Source: JAQVUB01 sp033809415
Lineage (GTDB): Bacteria > Verrucomicrobiota > Lentisphaeria > Oligosphaerales > Oligosphaeraceae
Direction: 5' to 3'
NCBI GenBank assembly: GCA_033809415.1
Contig: JAPXLT010000229.1
Coordinates: forward strand, 1-8,013
DNA: 8,013 nucleotides
Position 1 is the stretch's first letter. Each line of letters opens with the position of its first letter. Of the stretch, positions 1-6,172 are shown piece after piece. The position numbers were made by a program, and so were the translations under genes. The notes beneath the pieces were generated by a model. That model did no database searches and had not been told where the DNA came from. It worked only from the letters and a program-made list of their open reading frames with translations.

Positions 1-88
1 CCCGTCCGTGTCCCGTCCGTGTAAAGTCCGTGTAAAGTCCGTGTCCCGTCCGTGTAAAGTCCGTGTCCCGTCCGTGTAAAGTCCGTGT
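1..88. repeat. 11-bp tandem repeat array with two unit variants
   Basis: Eight back-to-back 11-bp units fill this stretch. All share the 8-base core GTCCGTGT and differ only in the leading triplet, CCC or AAA. In order the units read CCC, CCC, AAA, AAA, CCC, AAA, CCC, AAA. The window starts on a unit boundary, so the array probably continues to the left. The last unit ends at base 88 and the hisD stop codon occupies 89-91, so the array lies immediately 3' of hisD. An 11-bp period is not a multiple of three, so it does not encode a repeated peptide, but it is close to one DNA helical turn. There are no unique spacers, so it is not a CRISPR array. Function unknown. Confidence 0.95.
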
Positions 89-1378
89 TTACAAGAAGCG
101 GATTGCGGCACTGTTGCCGTGGGCATCGAGGCCTTCGTTCTTCGCAAAGCAGGTTATTGCCGGCAATTCGCGTTCGAGGGCATTGCGGTCGTATTCCACC
201 AGGCTCGAGCGCCGGAAAAACATCTCGACAGTCAGTCCGGAAAAAAAGCGGGCGCTGCCGCCGGTAGGAAGCACATGACTTGGCCCCGCGACAAAATCAC
301 CAACCGGCTCCGGTGTCCAGGAACCCAGGAAAATGGCTCCGGCTGCGGTGATTTTTGGTGCGAGTTCGCGTGGTTTTTCGACGATGAGTTCGAGGTGTTC
401 CGGCGCATAGAGGCTGGCCAGTTCCGCAGCCTCGACGAGGTCTTCGACCTCGACCAGGAAAACCCCGTTTTGCAAAACTTTTTCAATGCATTCGCTGCGT
501 TCGAGCAGTTTGCTTTGCCGCAGCAGCTCGTCACGCACAGCCGGCAGCAGATCAGCACTGGTGCTGAGCATGACGGCCTGTTCGCGCCCGGAACCGTGTT
601 CGGCCTGCGACAGCATGTCAGCGGCGATAAAGGCAGGATTGGCTGACGCATCAGCAATGACCATGATCTCCGAGGGACCCGCCACCAAGTCCAGAGCAAC
701 TTCTCCATAAACCTGGCGTTTGGCGGCGGTTACATAGGCATTGCCCGGCCCGACAATCTTTTCAACCTTGCGAACGGTAGCGGTGCCAAAAGCCAGAGCG
801 GCAATTCCATATACCCCGCCCAGGCGGTAAATTTCCGTCGCGCCAGCCTTCTGGCAGGCATAAAGCAAAACCGGGTTGACGGCACCATCCTTCCCCGGTG
901 GAGTCACGACTACAATCTCACGAACCCCGGCAGCGGCGGCCATGGCAACCGTGTGCACAACCGTCGAAATCAACGGGGCGGTACCCCCAGGCACATAGCA
1001 GCCAACCCGCTCGAGCGGCGAAAACTGTTCGCCCAAGGTCACCCCGGCACGCGGAGTGCAGGACCAGTTGGCGGGCAAACGACGACGTGAGAAATCCTGA
1101 ATCTGAGCAACGGCACAATCCACCGCAGCACGCGTCGCGGAATCCACGCTTTTCACAGCATCGCGGCATTCCGCATCGCTCACCCGGAATTCCTGGGGAG
1201 TCAGTGTAGCATGGTCGAATTGCAGGGCGAAAGCTGACAGAGCGGCATCGCCTTCTCTGCGAACGCGTTCGAGGATTTCGCTGACGGAGCGGTCAATGTC
1301 GCTCGAGAATGCGCTGCGCTTCAGCAGGGGTTCGAGCTTCTTCTGAAAATCTTTATCGTTACGTTTAATCAATTGCAT
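89..1378 (-). CDS. hisD: histidinol dehydrogenase HisD
   Basis: Cytoplasmic zinc enzyme that oxidises L-histidinol to L-histidine in two NAD-dependent steps, the last reaction of histidine biosynthesis. At 429 residues it has the usual family length. Visible family blocks are YVPGG (about 128-132), VGPGNAYVTAAKR (209-221), GPSEIMV (234-240), SQAEHGS (257-263), YAPEHLE (324-330) and GPSHVLPT (365-372). Compared with the zinc ligands known in E. coli HisD (Gln259, His262, Asp360, His419), the likely equivalents are Gln258, His261, Asp361 and His420, so the enzyme looks intact. The frame is open 18 codons further upstream (to 1432), but that would overlap the preceding gene. The ATG at 1378 leaves a 13-nt gap and gives the usual HisD N-terminus. 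No strong ribosome binding site is seen, so translation may be coupled to the upstream gene. No other histidine genes are present in the window. Confidence 0.95.
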   Translation of the reverse strand: MQLIKRNDKDFQKKLEPLLKRSAFSSDIDRSVSEILERVRREGDAALSAFALQFDHATLTPQEFRVSDAECRDAVKSVDSATRAAVDCAVAQIQDFSRRRLPANWSCTPRAGVTLGEQFSPLERVGCYVPGGTAPLISTVVHTVAMAAAAGVREIVVVTPPGKDGAVNPVLLYACQKAGATEIYRLGGVYGIAALAFGTATVRKVEKIVGPGNAYVTAAKRQVYGEVALDLVAGPSEIMVIADASANPAFIAADMLSQAEHGSGREQAVMLSTSADLLPAVRDELLRQSKLLERSECIEKVLQNGVFLVEVEDLVEAAELASLYAPEHLELIVEKPRELAPKITAAGAIFLGSWTPEPVGDFVAGPSHVLPTGGSARFFSGLTVEMFFRRSSLVEYDRNALERELPAITCFAKNEGLDAHGNSAAIRFL

Positions 1379-1391
1379 GGCGGGTTTTCTT

Positions 1392-1694
1392 TCAATACAC
1401 GATTCCTTCGGAGCCTTCGCTGACCAGTTCAATATTCTCGTCCACCTTGACCAGGCAGAAGTACTCGGCGTCTTTCAGCAGGGCAGTGCCGTCATTAGGC
1501 ATGACCGAAGACATGGCAGTCCCCGGCACAGTAAACAGATTGCCTGAAGGCGCCACGACATTGATATGCCCCTTTTCAATGCTCGCCCTGCCGCGCAGAC
1601 AGCGCAACTGTACGCGCTCTGTAGCCACATCAAGCACTTTGACAAACACAACGCAGAATTTGCGCCCTTCCAGATAATCAAGGCTTCTTCTCAT
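1392..1694 (-). CDS. conserved-looking small protein of unknown function between transporter and hisD
   Basis: A 100-residue soluble protein that I do not recognise. It has no signal peptide, membrane segment or metal-binding motif. Alternating hydrophobic residues (FCVVFVKVLDV, VQLRCLRG, HINVVAPSGNLFTVPG, EYFCLVKVDENIELV) suggest a small beta-rich fold. The start ATG (1694-1692) overlaps the stop of the upstream transporter gene by one base (TGATG). A GTG one codon earlier (1697) is the alternative. A GGGA sequence lies 8 nt upstream of the ATG, a workable Shine-Dalgarno. The stop is 13 nt before the hisD start, so the gene sits inside a three-gene transcription unit. That packing is the main reason to believe it is real. 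Its role, whether in transport control or elsewhere, cannot be told from the sequence. Confidence 0.75.
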   Translation of the reverse strand: MRRSLDYLEGRKFCVVFVKVLDVATERVQLRCLRGRASIEKGHINVVAPSGNLFTVPGTAMSSVMPNDGTALLKDAEYFCLVKVDENIELVSEGSEGIVY

Positions 1695-4180
1695 CACGCT
1701 TTCCCTTTTTCTTCACTGCGGAAGGACATGCGGTGATCAAGAATGGCACGCGAACGCTCGGCGAGATTGAGCAGATGCGCCGAAATGCGGTCAAGATTGG
1801 CTAACAGCTCGACGTAAATGACGCCATTTTCAACACTGCAATCCTTGCTGTGCAGGCGCACCTCGTGATTGTGTTCGAAGCGCGCACACAGCTGGCTGAT
1901 TTCACCGCACTGTGTCATCACTTTGTCAATCAAGGTGTAATCATTGCCGGAGATGCCATCAACCAGCATCTGCCCGCATTTGCTTACGTTCAGCTCGATT
2001 TCTTTGATCTCGAGCATGGCCCTCGGTGAAAAATCGGTGGCTGTCGCCTCGAGGTTGTTGATCAGGTCATAGATGTTGATGGCCCGGTCACCGATCCGTT
2101 CGACGTCATTGACGCAATGCATCAATACCGGTATGATGGCGGATTGCTGTTCCCTGAGATTGCGGCGGGTGAGCTTGACCAGGTATTCCATGATGTCATG
2201 CTGCGCCTGGTCAATCATCCCTTCCCGCTTGACCAGCTTGTCACCAACTGTCGTGTCCTTGCTGACAAAAGCGTTGACCGCATCCCGGGAAAGATCGACC
2301 GCCGCTGTGGTCATCTTGATCAGGGCGATGATCGACTGATCAAGAGCCGCTGATGGCGCATTGAGCAGATTCTGTTCGAGGTAGCAGATGCGGCTGCCAT
2401 CTTCCTTGCCATTGGCACGACCTGGAACCAGAATTCTCGAGAGCCATGCGACAAAGTCGATGAAGGGCAGGAAGGCCAATACATTGAGCACATTGAAAAC
2501 TGTATGCGCGCTGGCCAGATGGCGCCCAATGTTTTCGGGGTGTTCCGCAAAGACATCGCCGGCAGTGATCAGGTCGATCAAATGCAGAAAGCAGGGTACT
2601 CCGTTCCAAGGCACGTAAAACAGGGCAATCATGATGATTACCCCCAGCGTTTTGAAAATGGTTGCTGCCACAGCAGCCTGTTTGGCGGTGCGGCTGGCAT
2701 TCAGGGAAGCCAGCAGCCCGGTGATCGTGGTGCCGATGTTGTCGCCCAGGATCAGCGGCACGGCCGTGTAGAAATTCAACAGACCGCTCTGGGCAAGGGC
2801 GATAGTCAGACCGACCGTGGCCGAACTGCTCTGCACAATCATGGTCATAATCGTGCCAACTAGAACCGCACCTATCACCGGAATGAGTGGCAAGCCCGAA
2901 CCCGGTTTCGGCGTGCAGTCAAAGTGCTGGAAAGCAGCCTTGAAACTCGGGAAATCCGCAATCAGCTTCATTTCGTCAGACATCAGCATCATGCCGAAGA
3001 AAAGCAGCCCGAAGCCGAGGATGGTATAGGCAATGCCGCGGCTGTTGCTTTTTTTCGCGCCCAGCAGGGCAATGACACCAACGCAGATGGCCGGCATCGC
3101 CAGTACTTCGAGGTTGAAAGAGACCATCTGGGCAGTGACTGTCGTTCCGATCGCGGCACCGAAGATCACTCCGATGGCTTGCGTCAGATTAAGCAGTTGC
3201 GCATTGACGAAACCAACGACCATGACTGTGGTTGCGCTCGAGGACTGAATCAAAGCGGTGATGCCAAGACCAGCCAGCACTGCGGAAATCCGGTTGCCGG
3301 TAAACATCTGCAAGATATTTTTCAGGCGGTTGCCGGCTATCAGCTGCAAACCGTCACTCATCAGGGTCATGCCGTAGATGAACAGAGCCAGGCCGCCCAG
3401 TACCTGGATGGCCAGCTTTGTCCAGCTCAGCGACATTGCAGTAATCGGAATGGCCCGGAACTGATACATGCCGGAATGCTCGCGATCCCCGATCTCCGCG
3501 AGAATTTCATGCTTTCCGGTGAACCCCTTTGTTGTGTGCAGGCGGGTGGTTGCAATTCCCTTGGCATTGGTCAATACCCTGCTGGCGGTCAGACGCGCCT
3601 TAGTGGGGTCGGAAACCAGCTTGAAAAAAACCGGCACCCCGGCTTGGGGATTTTCCGGACCGCCGATCTGCACCTGAATCGGTTCCGGCGTCTCATCGCC
3701 GGCCATCGTCTGCTGATTGTCCCCGCGCACTTCAATTCCGCAGATCAGGTAAAAAATAACCGGCTCGACATTATCGACATCCGGGCAGGAGATACGGAAA
3801 TACTGGTCGCCAATCGTCGCGCCGAAACGTAATTTGCTGCGAAAAGTGCCGGCCACATCGGTCTTTCCCTCGGGAGTCAACGCCACTGCCCCGGTGTCGG
3901 TTTCGATGGACTCGATGCGTATCGGGACATTGGCGACTGGATAGCGCCGCTTCTGATTGCTAAGGCCAATTCGCCGCAGGGGCCCTACGATCTCGATGAG
4001 CAGATCGTCCTTGCTTTCCGTGCCTGGCAGGCCGATTTGCTTTGCACCGGAGCGAACCAGGATTAAAGCCGGGGTATGTTCCTCGCGGCGGCCGCAGCCG
4101 GCAAGCATGGCCAGCAGCAACGGCAATAAACACAGTCTCACTCCCAGGAGGAAGCGTCTTTTTAGGGCTGGTGTTATCAT
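1694..4180 (-). CDS. lipoprotein-type Na/phosphate symporter with Ig-like and PhoU domains
   Basis: 828-residue inner-membrane protein of the NptA/PNaS (Na/Pi cotransporter II-related) family, probably importing phosphate with sodium. Residues 1-29 form a lipoprotein signal (RR near the start, hydrophobic stretch, lipobox LAGC with Cys29). Residues about 60-150 and 165-245 resemble two bacterial Ig-like (Big_1) domains and would lie outside the membrane. The transport core covers about 253-585 and contains the two signature repeats QSSSATT (312-318) and QSSSATV (450-456), each followed by a GxxIGTT segment. Residues about 608-815 form a C-terminal PhoU-like helical domain (NDVERIGDRAINI 691-703; NLDRISAHLLNLAE 795-808), expected in the cytoplasm. 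Family members usually lack the roughly 240-residue N-terminal part. It is the first gene of the unit with the small protein and hisD. No clear ribosome binding site or promoter was found upstream. Phosphate as substrate is inferred from the family. Confidence 0.9.
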   Translation of the reverse strand: MITPALKRRFLLGVRLCLLPLLLAMLAGCGRREEHTPALILVRSGAKQIGLPGTESKDDLLIEIVGPLRRIGLSNQKRRYPVANVPIRIESIETDTGAVALTPEGKTDVAGTFRSKLRFGATIGDQYFRISCPDVDNVEPVIFYLICGIEVRGDNQQTMAGDETPEPIQVQIGGPENPQAGVPVFFKLVSDPTKARLTASRVLTNAKGIATTRLHTTKGFTGKHEILAEIGDREHSGMYQFRAIPITAMSLSWTKLAIQVLGGLALFIYGMTLMSDGLQLIAGNRLKNILQMFTGNRISAVLAGLGITALIQSSSATTVMVVGFVNAQLLNLTQAIGVIFGAAIGTTVTAQMVSFNLEVLAMPAICVGVIALLGAKKSNSRGIAYTILGFGLLFFGMMLMSDEMKLIADFPSFKAAFQHFDCTPKPGSGLPLIPVIGAVLVGTIMTMIVQSSSATVGLTIALAQSGLLNFYTAVPLILGDNIGTTITGLLASLNASRTAKQAAVAATIFKTLGVIIMIALFYVPWNGVPCFLHLIDLITAGDVFAEHPENIGRHLASAHTVFNVLNVLAFLPFIDFVAWLSRILVPGRANGKEDGSRICYLEQNLLNAPSAALDQSIIALIKMTTAAVDLSRDAVNAFVSKDTTVGDKLVKREGMIDQAQHDIMEYLVKLTRRNLREQQSAIIPVLMHCVNDVERIGDRAINIYDLINNLEATATDFSPRAMLEIKEIELNVSKCGQMLVDGISGNDYTLIDKVMTQCGEISQLCARFEHNHEVRLHSKDCSVENGVIYVELLANLDRISAHLLNLAERSRAILDHRMSFRSEEKGKA

Positions 4181-4228
4181 GAGTTGTACTGGTGATTTGT
4201 CCTTAACTTAGAAGGCGTCCAAACAAGG

Positions 4229-4508
4229 TTTTTAACCACGAAAAACACGAAAAAGCACGAACTTTTTTAAGAGTTGGGTGGTGTGCTGATCGTAACATTC
4301 AGAAATTCCATCGCCAATTTCCGTCTTTTTTCTCCGGCCGATCAGCATCTTGTCTCTTGCAGATAAGAGCGTTCGAACGTGGGAGGGCAAACATCAATCA
4401 CAACCGGGACGGTTGCGCTACTTTTTAAACCGCATGCCATCTCATCCGGCAAAGCAGCAAACCCTATACAAAATTTTCGTGTCTTTTCGTGTGGTTTGTG
4501 GTTAAAAA
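4229..4508. repeat. 280-bp unit with 11-bp terminal inverted repeats (MITE-like)
   Basis: TTTTTAACCAC (4229-4239) is matched exactly by its reverse complement GTGGTTAAAAA (4498-4508). Just inside each end are short tandem motifs, CACGAAAAA-type on the left (4237-4260) and TTTTCGTGTC-type on the right (4474-4494). These are also inverted with respect to each other. The interior has no coding gene but carries two dispersed repeats that recur elsewhere in the window. No target-site duplication is evident outside the ends, so movement as a transposon is not shown. Confidence 0.55.
4396..4426 (+). repeat. 31-bp dispersed hairpin repeat, copy 1
   Basis: These 31 bases recur exactly at 7467-7497. 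The core is a hairpin: stem CAACCG (4401-4406), loop GGA, stem CGGTTG (4410-4415), followed by CGCTAC and a run of T. An 11-bp block CGTGGGAGGGC lies just upstream (4378-4388). In the other copy that block is present as its reverse complement. Confidence 0.9.
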
Positions 4509-4509
4509 A
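4443..4509 (+). repeat. dispersed repeat CATCCG..AAGCAGCAA..CCCTA..TTTTCGTG, copy 1
   Basis: This stretch aligns over most of its length with 6173-6236, and its first half aligns with 5878-5914. Shared landmarks in order are CATCCG, AAGCAGCAA, CCCTA, an A-run, and then short tandem CGTG units leading into an A-rich end. It forms the right end of the 280-bp unit. Confidence 0.75.
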
Positions 4510-4526
4510 TTCTTTTTGGATGAGGT

Positions 4527-5063
4527 CTAACTTAAAAACGGCTGGAAAAGCAGGCTGGCTGCGCAAATGGCAAATGCGATTCCCAGTCCAGTCGCCCAAC
4601 GGGTATTGTCGGCGGCACGTTCGAGCAGCTGACGCATGCGCCAGGGAGTGCCTACCAAGAAAAGTCCGAGGATGCCTAGGAACAGGCAGATGATCGAGTA
4701 GAAGGCTCGCCCGGGCACTGCATGCACAAAGGCGGCATGCAGCAAATAATTGGTGGCCAGGATCATTAATCCGCCCAGTGCGCGTGCGTTCAGATAATCG
4801 AGGAAAAAATAGCAGAGCACAACCGTTACCGGAACCAGCAGTTTTACCCAGATATGGAAACGCTGCAAATCCCCCTCGAGCATAATGATGGCATGCCAGG
4901 CCGACCAGAGCAGGCAGATTGTCCCCAGAATCATGCCAAGCCATTTATGGCGTGGGAACGACCGGTACCAAGGGGCATTCCGCCGACTGGCCACGGCAAA
5001 TAAGTACGCATAAAAAAGGGATAGCAGCCCAAGCAACAGGGAAATCGAAATAAACGTAGACAT
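4527..5063 (-). CDS. six-helix integral membrane protein of unknown function
   Basis: A 178-residue, very hydrophobic protein that I do not recognise. About six membrane helices are apparent, near residues 3-25, 41-62, 71-90, 93-113, 119-141 and 156-175. Short charged loops include RRNAPWYRSFPRHK (about 27-40) and RMRQLLERAADNTR (about 143-156). Histidines lie in or near helices 2 and 4 (WHAIIM; LLHAAFVHAV), but no known heme or metal motif is evident. The ATG at 5063 is preceded by no Shine-Dalgarno. A TATAGT hexamer on the minus strand lies about 10 nt upstream, so a leaderless or nearly leaderless transcript is possible. It is a single gene, divergent from the Cro/CI-type regulator at 5355, and its stop codon lies just outside the 280-bp repeat unit. 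No substrate or partner can be inferred. Confidence 0.8.
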   Translation of the reverse strand: MSTFISISLLLGLLSLFYAYLFAVASRRNAPWYRSFPRHKWLGMILGTICLLWSAWHAIIMLEGDLQRFHIWVKLLVPVTVVLCYFFLDYLNARALGGLMILATNYLLHAAFVHAVPGRAFYSIICLFLGILGLFLVGTPWRMRQLLERAADNTRWATGLGIAFAICAASLLFQPFLS

Positions 5064-5258
5064 AAGATAAAAACTATAACGAGAACATTAGCAGGCAGAA
5101 AAGAATTTCCCTTAATTTACTGCCGTTTTCATAAAACTCAATTGCATATGGATAATGCCCAGAAGCCGCGTCGTGTTCCACCTGTGCGGGTGTGAGCACT
5201 TATCACATCCAGTTATTTTTACCGATATTGTCGAAATTTGTCACTTTGGTGATTGACA

Positions 5259-5278
5259 ATGTTGCGAAGCTGCAACAT
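5259..5278. promoter_or_regulatory. 7-bp inverted repeat, probable operator of the XRE regulator
   Basis: ATGTTGC (5259-5265) and GCAACAT (5272-5278) form perfect 7-bp arms around a 6-bp centre. That size is typical for a dimeric Cro/CI-type repressor. The palindrome overlaps the proposed -35 of the regulator gene, so binding would block its promoter. Autoregulation is an inference. Confidence 0.6.
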
Positions 5279-5290
5279 ACGTGATATATT
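5262..5290 (+). promoter_or_regulatory. candidate promoter of the XRE regulator
   Basis: TTGCGA (5262-5267, four of six to the -35 consensus) and TATATT (5285-5290, five of six to the -10) are separated by 17 bp. A perfect TTGACA at 5253-5258 has no good -10 at normal spacing. Transcription would begin about 55-60 nt before the ATG. Confidence 0.5.
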
Positions 5291-5354
5291 ATAACATATT
5301 CATAACTCGACATGATTCAATGACATCGAATTTTTTAAAGGGGTTTTAACATTT

Positions 5355-5759
5355 ATGACAAGACGGCAGAAAAACAATCTGGAAATCGGACGCAGAATTA
5401 AATTTTACCGCCTGAAAAGCGGTTTGACTCAGCAGCAGATGGCAGAGAAACTGGGTATTGCCCAAGGTCAGGTTTCTGACTATGAGGCTGGCAAGGTCAC
5501 TGTGCCGATAGACTTGCTTGGCTACATGGCAGATATGCTGAATGTATCGGCGGCGGTACTGGATGACTCCCTCTTGCAAATCCCGTTCTTCAGAGATGGT
5601 TTCGCAGACTGCAAATCACCCGACACGGAAAAAAGAATTCGCGATAGCATTGAGAATTTCCGGCGTCGGATGATGGATGCGGTGATGGATTCGGATTTGG
5701 ATCCCGCCTCGAAAAGCAAGGCATACCAGATTATTAAGAATCTCCCTGAAAACGAGTGA
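5355..5759 (+). CDS. Cro/CI-family (XRE) helix-turn-helix regulator
   Basis: 134-residue DNA-binding protein. Residues about 10-65 form a standard XRE helix-turn-helix: IGRRIKFYRLKSGLTQQQMAEKLGI, then AQGQVSDYEAGKVTVP as turn and recognition helix, then LLGYMADMLNVSAAVL. The C-terminal half (about 70-134) is charged and helical (RIRDSIENFRRRMMDAV; ASKSKAYQIIKNL) and matches no sensor or peptidase domain I know. It may serve dimerisation. The ATG at 5355 follows AAAGGGG with about 11 nt spacing. The gene has its own promoter with an overlapping palindrome. It stands alone, with no toxin, phage or restriction gene beside it in the window. The divergent membrane-protein gene is the only close candidate target. 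Family assignment is secure but the biological role is unknown. Confidence 0.9.
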   Translation: MTRRQKNNLEIGRRIKFYRLKSGLTQQQMAEKLGIAQGQVSDYEAGKVTVPIDLLGYMADMLNVSAAVLDDSLLQIPFFRDGFADCKSPDTEKRIRDSIENFRRRMMDAVMDSDLDPASKSKAYQIIKNLPENE

Positions 5760-5793
5760 CAGCACGCAACGGATTTTTTCCTCATGTTTTATT

Positions 5794-5829
5794 CGCAGAT
5801 TTTTTAGGATGCACTTTTGAAAATCTGCG
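5794..5829. repeat. 10-bp inverted repeat behind the XRE gene
   Basis: CGCAGATTTT (5794-5803) and AAAATCTGCG (5820-5829) are perfect reverse complements with a 16-nt loop, 35 bp after the regulator stop codon. It could fold at the 3' end of that transcript. It lacks a following T-run, so it is not a typical intrinsic terminator. Confidence 0.6.
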
Positions 5830-5877
5830 CAATCTGTGGATGAATCTTTCAAGGCGCTATTTTGCCGGAATAGGTTC

Positions 5878-5914
5878 ATCCGTCAGAGCAACAACCCTAT
5901 AAAAATTTTCGTAC
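5878..5914 (+). repeat. dispersed repeat, partial copy 2
   Basis: Contains CATCCGTC, AGAGCAACAACCCTA and an A-run ending in ATTTTCGT, matching the first half of the copies at 4443 and 6173. The tandem CGTG units found at the end of the other copies are not preserved here. Confidence 0.65.
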
Positions 5915-5936
5915 TACTATCACTCGACTTCTTGTT

Positions 5937-5960
5937 TTTTCAGAAAGATTTTTCTGAAAA
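5937..5960. repeat. AT-rich perfect hairpin
   Basis: TTTTCAGAAA (5937-5946) and TTTCTGAAAA (5951-5960) form a 10-bp perfect stem with a 4-nt loop GATT. There is no T-run on the 3' side in either direction, so it is recorded as an inverted repeat, not a terminator. Confidence 0.65.
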
Positions 5961-6016
5961 GAAAGCTTCAAGTAATTGGCACACAATCACTTGTCAAAAT
6001 GATCCGTCTGATTGTG

Positions 6017-6134
6017 GTGCCTTTACAAGGCACTGTCTTTGGGTGGGTTCCTCACCCCAGGCTAAAGCCAGGGGTTAAGCATGGTTAAGCGCCTACGGCG
6101 CAAAGCATTGTGCCGATTCGTCCGATCAGTCGGA
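6017..6134. repeat. cluster of short hairpins (REP-like)
   Basis: Four separate stem-loops are visible. GTGCCTT-TAC-AAGGCAC (6017-6033) is perfect. CCCCAGGC-TAAA-GCCAGGGG (6055-6074) has one mismatched pair. GCGCC-TAC-GGCGC (6089-6101) is perfect. TCCGA-TCAG-TCGGA (6121-6134) is perfect. The GGCGC arm (6097-6101) can instead pair, within GGCGCAA, with TTGTGCC at 6108-6114 (one G-U pair), so two folds compete. Such clusters resemble repetitive extragenic palindromes. No transposase or reading frame is associated. Confidence 0.7.
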
Positions 6135-6172
6135 GAAACCAATAGACCAGATCACAAATCCGCGTGCCATTC

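Larger units (their letters stand above)
4181..4526. other. gene-free stretch made of dispersed repeats
   Basis: These 346 bases separate two minus-strand genes and contain no supported gene. A reading frame crossing part of it is the antisense shadow of the neighbouring membrane-protein gene plus repeat sequence. Besides the terminal-inverted-repeat unit (4229-4508), there is a 9-bp inverted repeat, TGCTGATCG (4284-4292) with CGATCAGCA (4339-4347). A 10-bp perfect palindrome, CGTTCGAACG, lies at 4370-4379. No convincing promoter for the transporter operon was found in 4181-4228. Confidence 0.7.
5064..5354. other. divergent intergenic region between membrane protein and XRE regulator
   Basis: 291 bases containing no gene. 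The right end holds the promoter and operator-like sequences of the regulator gene. Two TTGTC copies lie 10 bp apart (5228-5232 and 5238-5242). The second belongs to an inverted pair TTGTCA (5238-5243) and TGACAA (5254-5259). A weak candidate -10 for the leftward gene, ACTATA on the plus strand (TATAGT on the minus), is at 5073-5078. Nothing further was recognised in 5080-5225. Confidence 0.6.

Noticed and set aside
1..88. CRISPR array
   Set aside because: The 11-bp units are contiguous with no unique spacers, and the unit is far too short.
1379..1432. Longer HisD starting at 1432
   Set aside because: It would overlap the preceding gene by about 40 bp and add 18 residues not expected in HisD. 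The ATG at 1378 fits the family start.
2924..3832. 302-residue plus-strand reading frame
   Set aside because: It is antisense to the transporter gene, whose frame shows clear signature motifs. The translated product is low in hydrophobic structure and resembles no protein.
4401..4426. Hairpin plus T-run as an intrinsic terminator
   Set aside because: It is in plus orientation while both neighbouring genes are on the minus strand. The stem is only 6 bp and the T-run is 6 nt away. It is better explained as a dispersed repeat.
4342..4944. 200-residue minus-strand reading frame
   Set aside because: It is an out-of-frame shadow of the membrane-protein gene at 4527-5063 that continues into repeat DNA (HKPHEKTRKF is translated repeat).
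5355..5759. XRE gene as antitoxin or phage repressor
   Set aside because: No toxin, integrase, phage or restriction gene lies beside it, so there is no support beyond the helix-turn-helix.
5937..5960. Intrinsic terminator
   Set aside because: The stem is perfect but AT-rich and lacks a downstream T-run on either strand.
5836..6078. 80-residue plus-strand reading frame after the XRE gene
   Set aside because: It translates dispersed repeat and hairpin sequence (ending VGSSPQAKARG). It has no ribosome binding site and no protein-like pattern.
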